NCBI GenBank assembly: GCA_964655005.1
Contig: CAZZKE010000005.1
Coordinates: 16,076 to 80,075 of the forward strand
Source: CAZZKE01 sp964655005
Lineage (GTDB): Bacteria; Pseudomonadota; Alphaproteobacteria; Rhodospirillales; JABHCV01
Direction of reading: 5' to 3'
Length of the DNA: 64,000 nt
Made by a program: the position numbers and the translations under genes. This document shows, piece after piece, positions 51,834-61,366 of the stretch (the stretch's first letter is position 1; the number at the start of each line of letters is the position of its first letter). The notes below the pieces were generated by a model. It was given only the letters and a program-made list of their open reading frames with translations. It ran no database searches and was not told the origin of the DNA.

Positions 51834-53713
51834 TCAGATTTCATCCACATCGGCAGTCCAGCCGAAATCATCGAAGATGGCGTAAATCACCGGCACCACG
51901 AACAGCACCAGCAGCGTCGATACCGTCATCCCGAAGGTCAGGCTGGTGATTAGCGGTTTCAGTACCTGGGCCTGCAGGCTTTGTTCGGCCATCAACGGCA
52001 GTAGCCCGGCGATGGTTGTCAGCGAGGTCAGCAGCACGGCGCGGAAACGGCCCCGGCTGGCCATGCGGGCGGCCTCTATTGGGCTCATTCCCTGGCGCCG
52101 CCTGATTTTGATGAAATGGACCAGCAGGATCGAATCGTTGACGATGACCCCGGCCAACGAGGCGAAGCCAATAATGCTGGGCATGGACAGATCGAAGCCC
52201 AGAATATAATGCCCCCAGATAACACCGATCAGCCCCAACGGGATAATTGACATGACGATTAGCGGTTCGATGTAGCTTCGAAACATGAAACTCAGCAACA
52301 GGAATATGCCGAGCAGACCGAGGGCGAAGCCCTGGCCGACCGACCTGCCGGTGGTCGCCCCTTCCTTGGCCTGTCCGGAATAGGATACAGTCAGGCCCGG
52401 ATAGCGTTGGTACAGGCCGGGCAGGAAGCGTTTGGCGGTATCGCCGATGATCTGGTTCGCGTTGGCCAGGTCGGTATCGATATTACCCTGAATGGTGACG
52501 GTGCGCCGGCCGTCCACACGGGCGATGCGGGCCCAGCCGCGACCGCGTTGCAGGTCGGCGACCACGCCCAGGGGCACCTGGCGGCCATTCTTCGCGGTCA
52601 CCGTGAAATATTCCAGATCGGCCAGACTGTTCCGGTCTTTGGCGGTCATCCTGATGTTCACTTCCATGGATTCCGGACCCAGCTGGAATTCATCGGCGGT
52701 CTTGCCGAAAAATGCGGCCCGCAGTTGACTGGCGATTTTCGATGCGTCGAGGCCCAACGCCAGGGCTCCGTCGCCAAGCGCCATGCGAATTTCCGGTTTG
52801 CCGGGGCGCAGGTCGTCGCGTATATCCATGACCCCGCGATAGGAAGACAGCCATTGCTGTAATTCGATGGATGCCGATTTAAGGGCATCCAGATCCTTGC
52901 CGTGCAGCCGGATGTCGATTGCCCGACCGGCCGGGCCAAGCTGGAATTCGACAAAATTGATGGCGATGATGTCGGTCAGGTCGCCGGTTTCGGCCCGCCA
53001 TTTATTAAGAATTTCATTGAGCACGGTGGTGCGAACCTGGGCATCCAGCAAATCGACCGATACGGTGGCGACGTGGGGGCCGTTTTCGTAAGAATCGATG
53101 TTGGAACCGAACCGGACGTTGATGTTTTCAACCAGCGACCGGCCATTCGGTTGCAGCGGGGTCAGTTCCCTGTTGATCCGGCCGAGTGCGCCGGTGACCT
53201 GTTTGACCACGGTTTCGGTCTTTTGCAAGGGCGTTCCCTGGGGCAATAAAATTCTGGCCTGGATGACATTGCCGTCGATTTCCGGGAAGACCAGAAATTT
53301 CAGGTATCCACCGATTACCAGGGCAATCGACGCCATCATGATGGCGACAACCACACCGAGAAACAGATAGCGCCATTCGATAGCCAGATCGACGCCGCGA
53401 CCGACGACGTTTTGCCGTACCCATTCGAGCCTTTTTTCGAAACCGGCCCGGAACCATGACGGCGCACGGGCCGCGTCGCCCTTCCCGGTGTGGGCCAGAT
53501 GATGCGGCAGGATCAGGAATGCTTCGATTAGCGATACCGTCAAGGTAGCGATAAGAATGACCGGCAGCACCTTCATGATGCTGCCGACGTGTCCTTTCAG
53601 GAACATCAGGGAGCCGAACACCAGTACCGTCGTCAGGTACGAAGCTATGACCCCGGGCGCCACCTGCTTGGCGCCGGCGATCGCCGCATCGATTACCGCT
53701 TCGCCCTTGCTGA
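51834..53713 (-). CDS. RND efflux transporter, C-terminal part (gene interrupted by assembly gap)
   Basis: About 626 codons of an AcrB-like inner-membrane pump. The part before the first Met (53663) is in frame up to the gap: SKGEAVIDAAIAGAKQVAPG. The remaining TM helices include FGSLMFLKG, a large periplasmic domain, the TM10 motif GVIVNDSILLVHFIKIRRRQ and RFRAVLLTSLTTIAGLLPLM. The N-terminal part at 53814-54981 is in another frame only because the N run has an arbitrary length. The two together give about 1015 codons, near the 1030-1050 normal for the family. RND pumps export drugs, metals or lipids with H+. Confidence 0.88.
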
Positions 53714-53813
53714 NNNNNNNNNNNNNNNNNNNNNNNNNNNNNNNNNNNNNNNNNNNNNNNNNNNNNNNNNNNNNNNNNNNNNNNNNNNNNNNNNNNNNNN
53801 NNNNNNNNNNNNN
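53714..53813. other. Assembly gap, 100 N
   Basis: Exactly 100 undetermined bases, the conventional filler for a gap of unknown size. It removes the TM4 region of the RND pump, between GLLIAV and the SKGEAVIDAAI segment. Family alignment from memory suggests roughly 20-35 residues are missing, so the true gap may be about 60-105 bases. Confidence 0.99.
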
Positions 53814-54981
53814 CGACGGCGATCAGCAGGCCGACCATGGTAATCATGTCGAACGACAATCCAAGCAGCGACATCATGAATATTGTGCCCATGAACGATA
53901 CCGGCAATCCCATGGCTATCCAGAACGAAAAGCGGAAACTGAAAAACAGCCACATGGTCAGGAACACCAGGAACAGTCCCTGCAAGCCATTGCCGAACAG
54001 CATATCGAGGCGGTCGCGCACGATCGAAGAGATATTCTGGGTCAGTTCGAAGCGCACGCCAGGCGGCGAAATCTGCCGTTGCTTGGCAATGAAATCGGCG
54101 ACCGCATCGACTACGCTCAAGGTGTCCTCGTCGTCGGTTTTGGTCACTTCCAGCAGCGCCGCCCGGCGACCGTTGAACATGATTTTGTCTTCGGCCAGTT
54201 CGAATTTATCGGTGATGGTGGCGATATCGCCCAGGCGAATTTCCGACCCGCTGGCGCCGGATACCACGATTAGGCTCTCGAAAGTATCGACCGACCGCCG
54301 TTCATCCTGAAAGCGGATCAACACATCGCGGGTCGATGTCTCGATGTTTCCGACCGGCAGGTCGATGCTCTGGGCCTTGATGACGTCGGCGATCTGGGTA
54401 ACGCTCAGGCCATATTGGCGCAGGGTCAGGGCCGGAATTTCGATGCTGATCTGGTGATCCGAGAAGCCTTTGATGTTGACCTGGGAAATTTTCCCGGTCC
54501 GCAACATCTTGTTCTTCAGGTCCTCGGCATAGGCCTTCAGGTGCGGTGCCGACATCGGCCCGGTGACCGCCACGGCGACGACAAAATCGGTACGCCCCAA
54601 CTGCGTGATTACCGGGTTTTCCACGGTTTCGGGGAAGTTGTTGATGGCTTCGACCTCGGCCTTGATATCATTCAGAAAACGGTCGATGTCGCCGCCGTCG
54701 TGCATTTCCATGCTGGCCACGGCAATCCCTTCCTGGGCCTCGCAGGTGACTTCCTTGAGGTCGCTGACGCTATCGACGGCGTCTTCGATGCGTTCGCAAA
54801 CGGCGCTTTCAATTTCCGCCGCGCTGGCCCCGGGGTAGGCGGTGATGACCTGTACCTTTTCCGGCGGAATATTGGGGAAAGTTTCGCGTTTGACGGACGG
54901 GATGGAAGCCAGGCCGATCGCTAAAAGGGCCAGCATCAGCAGGTTCGCCGCCGTCGGATGGCGGGCGAAAAAACCGATCAT
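53814..54981 (-). CDS. RND efflux transporter, N-terminal part (gene interrupted by assembly gap)
   Basis: The first 389 codons of the RND pump, from ATG 54981. TM1 (ANLLMLALLAIGLASIPSVK) leads into the first periplasmic domain with IPPEKVQVITAYPGASAAEI and the following SAVCERIEDAVDSV, as in AcrB/MexB relatives; helices TM2-TM4 begin at GLFLVFLTMWLFFSFRFSFW. The start overlaps the membrane fusion gene by four bases. The 22 bases shared with the gap edge are unresolved. An ORF that appears to run across the N block is spurious beyond residue 389. Confidence 0.88.
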
Positions 54982-56351
54982 CTAACCGCCCCCGCGCCTT
55001 CCGCCTGGGCAATCAGGGCCGCCCTTGCCGCAATATCCGGTACGGGGTTTAGCAGCATTCCGTCAATAGCCGGTATGGGGTCGGAAACGACGATAGTGTC
55101 GCCCGCCGCCAGGCCCTTTTTAATAACTATGAAATCGGTCTGGGAAAAGGCGGGCTCGATCTTTCTGATGCGCAGTCTGTTTTCGGCATCGACCACATAA
55201 ACCGTGTCGCCGTGCAAGCTGGAGCGCGGCGCGACGATCTGTCCCGGACGGGCGCGGCCCCTTAGTTCGACCTCGACGAACATGTTCTTGGACAGTGGCG
55301 GTCGAATGCCGGCAATGGAACTGCGGTATGGATCATCGACGGCGACGACAACCCCGACGGTCCGGGTGTCCGGGTCGATGGCGTCGTCAATGCGGGTAAA
55401 ACGGGCCGGCCATCTGGCATCGATGGAACCGCCGCGCAGGCGGACGGTGGCGCTAAATCCCAACAATTCAGGCAACTTGCTCATAACAACGTCGGCGCCG
55501 CCGGGAAATTTGGTGCCCGGGGGCACCAGATTTATTAACCGGCCCAGCGGCACCTGGGCGGTGATTTCCGAAACGTCTATGCCGTCGAGGGCGGCCAGGA
55601 CCTTGCCCTGGGCGGCGAATTGGGTTCGTTCCACGTTGACTTCGGAAACCCGGCCATCGAACGGGGCGGTGATGGTGGTGTATTGCAGGTTTAGCCGGGC
55701 CGAGCCCAGTTGCGCCTTGTATTGCCCCAACTGGGCGACCAGAACGTCCAGTTCCGCCGGCATCAGATTAAGGCTGTTGCGCAGGGTTTGCAGTGACTGC
55801 CGGGCGTTCAGCACGGTCCGTTGCTGTTCATCCACGGCGGCCTGGGATATGGTGTTCCGGTTGAACAGCTGTTGTTTTCGCCGCATATCCTTTTCCGCAA
55901 GGGCCATGCCGCGTTGTTCGATTTTAAGGGACGCCCCGGTGTTTTGCCGCCGCGTCGTCAGTTCCTTGATCTGGGCCTGGGCCACCCGGATGTTGGCGTC
56001 GGCCTGGGCGATGGCCAGTCGGTAGCTGGCCGGATCGATCCGCAACAGGACATCACCCCTGGCGATGACCGCCCCTTTTTTCAGTTGCGGGTTGATTTCG
56101 ACGATTTTTCCGCTGACCTGGGCGACCGCCCGCCAGACCTTTCCCGGCTTAACATTGCCGTAGCCGACGGCGCGCGGCGTCAATACCACTTCCGGTATGT
56201 CGATGACCCGGACGCTTTTCGCCGTTTCCACGGCTTCGGTCCGTTGCGGCACTTGCCGGCCCTTGATCGCCACGCCGACAATTGCGACGCCGATCAGCAG
56301 CGGAACGAAAAAAAGAAATTTTCTGCCATGACCAGCGAAGAATCCCGGCAC
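54978..56351 (-). CDS. RND pump membrane fusion protein (HlyD/AcrA family)
   Basis: The 457-residue periplasmic adaptor has an N-terminal membrane anchor (FLFFVPLLIGVAIVGVAIKG), a lipoyl-like half-motif (VSGKIVEINPQLKKGAVIAR, then GDVLLRIDP), a long coiled coil (about 110-215), the second lipoyl half (TTITAPFDGRVSEVNVER) and a beta-barrel C terminus. It links the pump at 51834-54981 to an outer-membrane TolC-type channel, which is not in the window. It overlaps the pump gene by four bases (ATGA) and is 30 bases downstream of secA's end in the opposite sense of transcription order. Confidence 0.93.
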   Translation of the reverse strand: MPGFFAGHGRKFLFFVPLLIGVAIVGVAIKGRQVPQRTEAVETAKSVRVIDIPEVVLTPRAVGYGNVKPGKVWRAVAQVSGKIVEINPQLKKGAVIARGDVLLRIDPASYRLAIAQADANIRVAQAQIKELTTRRQNTGASLKIEQRGMALAEKDMRRKQQLFNRNTISQAAVDEQQRTVLNARQSLQTLRNSLNLMPAELDVLVAQLGQYKAQLGSARLNLQYTTITAPFDGRVSEVNVERTQFAAQGKVLAALDGIDVSEITAQVPLGRLINLVPPGTKFPGGADVVMSKLPELLGFSATVRLRGGSIDARWPARFTRIDDAIDPDTRTVGVVVAVDDPYRSSIAGIRPPLSKNMFVEVELRGRARPGQIVAPRSSLHGDTVYVVDAENRLRIRKIEPAFSQTDFIVIKKGLAAGDTIVVSDPIPAIDGMLLNPVPDIAARAALIAQAEGAGAVR

Positions 56352-56381
56352 TTCCCATTTTCCCTTACATCATCACAAAAA

Positions 56382-59123
56382 CTAACCCAGCCTGCCGTGG
56401 CAGTGTTTGTATTTTTTGCCGGTGCCGCATGGGCAGGGCGCGTTGCGCGACACCCGTCCCCAAGTGGTCGGATCGTCGGGGTCGATTTCACTGGCCGCCG
56501 TACGGTTTCTTATCGGTGTCACCGTTTCTTCCGAAACGGCCGGTCCGGCGGCAATGGCCGAGCCGGCAAACGCCGGATCGTTACGGGTCTCGACCATTTC
56601 CTGCTGTTGCCGCCGGAACAGCAGTTCCTCGTCTTCCGGGGACATTTGCAGTTCGATATGAGACAGCACCTGGGTTACCCGTTCGCGCAGTAAATCGAGC
56701 ATTTCCTCGAACAGATTGAAGGCTTCGCGCTTATATTCGTTTAGCGGGTCGCGCTGGCCATAGGCCCGCAGGCCAATGCCCTGACGCAGGTGGTCAAGAG
56801 TCAGCAGGTGTTCTTTCCAGACCTGGTCCAGGATCTGCAACAGCAGGTTTTTTTCCACCGAACGCATCACTTCCGGGCCATAATTGGCGACCTTTTCGGC
56901 CGCCGCGCGGTCGCCGAGATCGTACAGGCGCTGGCGTATTTCGTCGCCGGCGATGCCTTCTTCGCTGGCCCATTCGGCGACCGGAACGTCCTTGCCCAGA
57001 ATCCGCAGTACTTCTTCATGCAGGGCATCGGTGTCCCATTGTTCGGCGTAGGCTTTTTCGGGGATGCAGCGGGCGACGATATCGTCGAGCACCTGCCGGC
57101 GCATTTCGCTTATTTCCTCGGCGACATTTTCGCCGGCCATCAGTTCCTTGCGCTGTTCATATATAACCTTGCGCTGGTCGTTCATGACATCGTCGAACTT
57201 TAGCAAATTCTTGCGGATTTCGAAGTTTCGCGCCTCGACCTTTTGCTGCGCCTTTTCAAGCGCCTTGTTGACCCACGGATGGACGATCGCCTCGCCTTCT
57301 TCCAGGCCCAGTTTCTGCAACATGCTGTCGATTCGTTCGGACCCGAAGATACGCATCAGGTCGTCTTCCAGCGACAGAAAAAACTTCGAACCGCCGGGGT
57401 CGCCCTGACGCCCGGCGCGACCGCGCAACTGGTTGTCGATGCGGCGGCTTTCGTGGCGTTCGGTGCCTACGATGTACAGGCCTCCGGCCTTAAGCACGAC
57501 TTCTCGACCGGATTTGGTTTCGGCTTCCAGTCTGGCCGTGATTTCCTGGCGTTTGGCGTCGTCTTCGACACCGTCCAGTTCCAGCTTAAGGCGCATATCG
57601 ACATTGCCGCCAAGTTGGATATCGGTGCCGCGACCGGCCATATTGGTGGCGATTGTCACCGTTCCCGGCACCCCGGCCTGGGACACGATCAGGGCTTCCT
57701 GTTCGTGGTAACGGGCATTGAGGACGTTATGGGGAATCTTTTTCGCCTTCAAAAGGGCCGCCAGATGTTCCGATTTTTCGATACTGACCGTACCGACCAG
57801 AACCGGTTGGTTGCGGGCCTGACATTCGCCAATAAGTTTGATGATGGCGGTGTCTTTCTCGGTTGTCGTGCGGTACACCTCATCGTCCATATCGTCGCGA
57901 ATCTGTACCACGTTGGTCGGAACTTCGACCACGTTCAGGCTGTATATCTCGGAAAATTCTCCGGCTTCGGTCATCGCCGTTCCGGTCATCCCGGCCAGTT
58001 TCGGATAGATGCGGAAATAGTTCTGGAAGGTGATCGATGCCAGGGTCTGGTTTTCGTTTTGTATTTCAACCCCTTCCTTGGCTTCCAGCGCCTGATGCAG
58101 GCCATCGGAAAAACGCCGCCCTTCCATCATCCGACCGGTGAATTCGTCGATGATGATGACCTTGTTGTCGTTGACGATGTAATCGGTGTCCCGTTCGAAC
58201 AGGACGTGGGCGCGCAGGGCCTGATTGGCGTGGTGAATCAGCGAGATATTGCCAATATCGTAAAGCGTGCCTTCGGTAAGCAATCCGGCGTCGCGCAACA
58301 TTTGCTCGATCTTTTCGGTGCCGACTTCGGTCAGTGTCACGGCCTTGGATTTTTCATCTTTTTCAAAGTCTTCGGCGGCCAGATCGGGAATCAGTTTGTT
58401 GACGGCGATATACAATTCGGCGGCATCTTCGGTGGGTCCGGAAATAATCAGCGGCGTCCGGGCTTCGTCAATCAGAATTGAATCGACTTCATCGACGATG
58501 GCATAGTTGAACGACCGCTGAACCATCTCGTCGAGCTGGAATTTCATGTTGTCGCGCAGATAGTCGAATCCGAGTTCATTATTGGTCGCGTAGGTGACGT
58601 CGGCGTTGTAGGCGGCCCGGCGTTCGTCATCGTCCAGCCCGTGCACGATAAAACCCGACGTCATGCCCAGTTTGCGGTATATCTCGCCCATCCATTCGGC
58701 ATCGCGCTGGGCCAGATAGTCATTGACGGTGACCACATGAACGCCGCCACCGCCAAGCGCATTGAGATAAACCGCCAGGGTCGAACACAGGGTCTTGCCC
58801 TCGCCGGTCCGCATCTCGGCGATGGCCCCATTGTGCAATACGATGCCGCCCATTAACTGAACGTCGAAGTGGCGCTGTCCCAGGGTTCTTTTGGCCGCCT
58901 CGCGCACCGTGGCGAAAGCGTCTATCAGCAGCTGGTCAACGGTTTCCCCGGCCGCCAGCCGTTCCCGCAACCATGGTGTGCGCGCCGCCAACTGGTCATC
59001 GTCCAGGGCTTCCAGTTCAGGTTCGAGCGCGTTGATGGCATCGACATCTGCCTGTAGCGTTTTCAGGAATCGCTCGTTGGAAGAGCCGAACAATCGCCGG
59101 GCCATGGCGCCGATGCCGATCAT
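56382..59123 (-). CDS. secA: Preprotein translocase ATPase SecA
   Basis: SecA drives proteins through SecYEG. The 913-residue length is standard. Motor motifs are AEMRTGEGKTLCSTLAVYLN (Walker A), DEVDSILIDEARTPLIISGP, VLVGTVSIEKSEHLAALL and ATNMAGRGTDIQLGGNVD. The extreme C terminus carries the zinc-binding SecB-contact motif CPCGTGKKYKHCHG. GAGGTC precedes the ATG. It is divergent from the receiver-domain gene across 237 bases. Confidence 0.98.
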   Translation of the reverse strand: MIGIGAMARRLFGSSNERFLKTLQADVDAINALEPELEALDDDQLAARTPWLRERLAAGETVDQLLIDAFATVREAAKRTLGQRHFDVQLMGGIVLHNGAIAEMRTGEGKTLCSTLAVYLNALGGGGVHVVTVNDYLAQRDAEWMGEIYRKLGMTSGFIVHGLDDDERRAAYNADVTYATNNELGFDYLRDNMKFQLDEMVQRSFNYAIVDEVDSILIDEARTPLIISGPTEDAAELYIAVNKLIPDLAAEDFEKDEKSKAVTLTEVGTEKIEQMLRDAGLLTEGTLYDIGNISLIHHANQALRAHVLFERDTDYIVNDNKVIIIDEFTGRMMEGRRFSDGLHQALEAKEGVEIQNENQTLASITFQNYFRIYPKLAGMTGTAMTEAGEFSEIYSLNVVEVPTNVVQIRDDMDDEVYRTTTEKDTAIIKLIGECQARNQPVLVGTVSIEKSEHLAALLKAKKIPHNVLNARYHEQEALIVSQAGVPGTVTIATNMAGRGTDIQLGGNVDMRLKLELDGVEDDAKRQEITARLEAETKSGREVVLKAGGLYIVGTERHESRRIDNQLRGRAGRQGDPGGSKFFLSLEDDLMRIFGSERIDSMLQKLGLEEGEAIVHPWVNKALEKAQQKVEARNFEIRKNLLKFDDVMNDQRKVIYEQRKELMAGENVAEEISEMRRQVLDDIVARCIPEKAYAEQWDTDALHEEVLRILGKDVPVAEWASEEGIAGDEIRQRLYDLGDRAAAEKVANYGPEVMRSVEKNLLLQILDQVWKEHLLTLDHLRQGIGLRAYGQRDPLNEYKREAFNLFEEMLDLLRERVTQVLSHIELQMSPEDEELLFRRQQQEMVETRNDPAFAGSAIAAGPAVSEETVTPIRNRTAASEIDPDDPTTWGRVSRNAPCPCGTGKKYKHCHGRLG

Positions 59124-59237
59124 GAGAGACCTCTATGCAAACTAAGGGTGGTCACGGTTTTGACTGACTGGGCCGAAGAACCTTCCCCGACCGAAGCAAG
59201 AGATAGAGAGCAACCCGCCCGCTGTCAATGCGGGGAA

Positions 59238-59268
59238 ACACCTTCGTTCGCCCGGGTGTCTTTTTTTT
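59238..59268 (+). terminator. Weak hairpin with T8 run in the secA-side intergenic region
   Basis: ACACC (59238-59242) pairs with GGTGT (59255-59259) around a 12-base loop and is followed by T8 (59261-59268). The stem is only 5 bp, so it is a marginal intrinsic terminator. It would end a plus-strand transcript before the receiver-domain gene at 59361, for example a short leader RNA. The rest of the 59124-59360 spacer shows no other clear feature to me. Confidence 0.3.
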
Positions 59269-59360
59269 GCCTCCTGTGACCGGCGTCACATTCCGTGGCC
59301 GGATTCTTGTGAGATAAGATTGTTACGAAACAGAAATGAAAAACCATCGGGAAAAAAGTC

Positions 59361-60356
59361 ATGAAGGTTGATATCCTCAAGGGCCTCAGGGTCGTTCTCG
59401 CAGAACCGAAGATCACGCTGCGCAAGGAATTTCTGGCCGTATTGGAGGCTCTCGGCTGCACCGATGTTATTGTAACGGGGAACCTGGCGGATGTTTACAA
59501 GGCGTTCGAGCGGGGCGGGGTCGATTTGCTGATCGGCGATATTACGTTGCCTGAAGGCGACCTGAGCCGGGCGGTCCACGATGTTCGGCACGGCGTAATC
59601 GGCGACAATCCATTTATCATCGCGATGGTTCTGGTTTCCGAATCCGACACCGGAAAAGTGCAGAGCGTCATCGATTCCGGGGTTGATGATATCCAGATCA
59701 GGCCGATCGGGGAAGACGACCTGCGGAACCGGATCGTGGCGCTTGGCAAGGGCCGCAAGCGTTTCGTGGTTACCACCGATTATATCGGGCCGGATCGCCG
59801 TCCCAAGGGGGCCGATGCGACCGGCACGGTCGAAGTTCCGCTGATTGAAGTGCCGAACCCGCTGCAAATACGCATATCGGGCCGGCTTGGCAACATGTCG
59901 GCCCGGCGGGCAATAGACGGCGCCAGGACGGTAATTAACGAGCAAAAAGTGGAACGGCACGCCTATTCGGTAAACTGGCTGATGCAGAAGATTGGCAAAA
60001 TGCAGTCCGGCGAATTGTCTATGGATGCGCTGGATATGAAGGAACAGTTCGAGCGCCTGCACAATATATCCGAAGACATCGTTTCCAGGCTTGGCGGCAC
60101 AACCTACAGCCATGCGGCCGATTTGTGCATGACGCTGGAGAACATGTCGGTAATTTTGAAAAAATGTCCGGAACTGGCCGGCGAGGAAGAGCTTTATCTG
60201 CTTGGTCGGCTGACCGAGGTTATTGGCCGGAAATGCAATGGCGAATATATCGATTCCTATATCTCCGGCGAAGAAATGGACCCGCCCGGCCAGCCGCGAT
60301 TCGTGTCGGCCGAAGAATTCAATGCGAAACCCGCCACCGCCACCACAATAAACTGA
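59361..60356 (+). CDS. Receiver-domain protein with unassigned C-terminal domain
   Basis: The 331-residue protein starts with a CheY-like receiver domain (about 5-125): LRVVLAEPKITLRKEFLAVL, the expected phospho-acceptor Asp in LLIGDITLPEG, and a later 'GVDDIQIRPIGEDDL'. An Arg/Asp-rich linker (YIGPDRRPKG) leads to an all-helical C-terminal region of about 180 residues (KVERHAYSVNWLMQKIGKMQ, ALDMKEQFERLHNISEDIVS) with no DNA-binding motif. It resembles other alphaproteobacterial receiver proteins of unknown output. No histidine kinase is adjacent. GGGA lies upstream of the ATG. Confidence 0.82.
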   Translation: MKVDILKGLRVVLAEPKITLRKEFLAVLEALGCTDVIVTGNLADVYKAFERGGVDLLIGDITLPEGDLSRAVHDVRHGVIGDNPFIIAMVLVSESDTGKVQSVIDSGVDDIQIRPIGEDDLRNRIVALGKGRKRFVVTTDYIGPDRRPKGADATGTVEVPLIEVPNPLQIRISGRLGNMSARRAIDGARTVINEQKVERHAYSVNWLMQKIGKMQSGELSMDALDMKEQFERLHNISEDIVSRLGGTTYSHAADLCMTLENMSVILKKCPELAGEEELYLLGRLTEVIGRKCNGEYIDSYISGEEMDPPGQPRFVSAEEFNAKPATATTIN

Positions 60357-60516
60357 ATAACAGGCCGGTCAGTCCAGGCCGGTCGCCGCCCGGTCACCGG
60401 CGGTTGATCGTGCGATGCCCTCCGTGCCATAAAAATGACAAAGATGGTTTTCATGTTCATTGATATAAGATATCCCGTGTCGGGCCAGTTATTATTTGTT
60501 GAGAGGATTTTCTTCC

Positions 60517-61359
60517 ATGCTTCGAACTTTTCATGCCGCTATCATCGGCCTGTTTTTGGCGACCGCTATTTCACCTGCCATGGCCGCCGAAGATGGCGAC
60601 CCGGTTGTCGCCAGGGTCAATGGCCAGGAAATCTACCGCTCGGACGTGGAAGAATCGCGTTTGCGCTTGCCTGAAAGGTTTCAGGCGGTGCCGCTGGAAT
60701 CGGTGTTCGGTTTTCTGGTGAACAGCCTGATAGACAGCAAACTTGTAGTCGCCGAGGCCCAAAAGATCGATCTTCAGGATTCCGACAAGGTCAAGAAAAC
60801 CATGGCCCGCATCAGGGAGCAGGTCCTGGAACGGGCCTTTCTGGAGGACTATATCGACAAGCGGATCACCGATCAGGAATTGCAAACCAGGTATCAGAAG
60901 CTGATCAAGGACGCCAAGGAAGAAGAAGAAATCAAGGCCAGCCACATACTTCTGGAAACCGAGGCTCAGGCGCGTCAGGTTATCGAAGAATTGAATGGCG
61001 GCGCCGATTTCGCGAAATTGGCGAAAACCCGCTCCAAGGGACCATCCGGCCCAAGCGGCGGCGACCTGGGTTATTTCGGCAAGGGTCAGATGGTGGAAGA
61101 ATTCGCCAATGCCGCCTTCGCGCTTGATAAAGGCGCCTACACCGCCGAACCGGTGCAAACCCAGTTTGGCTGGCATGTAATCAAACTGGTGGACCGGCGT
61201 AAGGTCAAACCGCCTTCATTCGCAGAGGCCGAACCGCAACTGCGCCAGGAAATGTCGCGCCAGATTGGCTCGGAATTCCTGAAAAATATCCGCCAGTCGG
61301 CGACCATCGAACGTTTCAACGTCGATGGCTCCGCCATGAAAGACCCGGCGGCCAAATAG
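60517..61359 (+). CDS. Periplasmic parvulin-type peptidyl-prolyl isomerase
   Basis: From ATG 60517 (GAGAGGA upstream) the protein is 280 residues with signal peptide LRTFHAAIIGLFLATAISPA and cleavage near MAA. An N-terminal chaperone-like helical region (about 30-130) precedes a PpiC/rotamase domain: KASHILLETEAQARQVIEEL, then KSRSKGPSGPSGGDLGYFG-like KTRSKGPSGPSGGDLGYFGK, and EPVQTQFGWHVIKLVDRR. Such proteins help fold outer-membrane and periplasmic proteins. The neighbouring SecA gene shares the export theme but is on the other strand. Confidence 0.93.
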   Translation: MLRTFHAAIIGLFLATAISPAMAAEDGDPVVARVNGQEIYRSDVEESRLRLPERFQAVPLESVFGFLVNSLIDSKLVVAEAQKIDLQDSDKVKKTMARIREQVLERAFLEDYIDKRITDQELQTRYQKLIKDAKEEEEIKASHILLETEAQARQVIEELNGGADFAKLAKTRSKGPSGPSGGDLGYFGKGQMVEEFANAAFALDKGAYTAEPVQTQFGWHVIKLVDRRKVKPPSFAEAEPQLRQEMSRQIGSEFLKNIRQSATIERFNVDGSAMKDPAAK

Positions 61360-61366
61360 CAATGAG

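Noticed and set aside
53128..54981. A single 617-codon frame running across the N block
   Set aside because: Beyond the gap it follows the wrong frame of the same pump gene (Arg/Gly-rich nonsense), created by the arbitrary 100-N spacer.
57243..58481. A 412-codon plus-strand frame opposite secA, and similar long antisense frames (16751-17830, 7921-8820, 61468-62445)
   Set aside because: They lie fully opposite or mostly opposite strongly supported genes, have low-complexity His/Arg/Gly/Gln-rich or Ser/Pro-rich composition typical of GC-rich shadow frames, and match no family.
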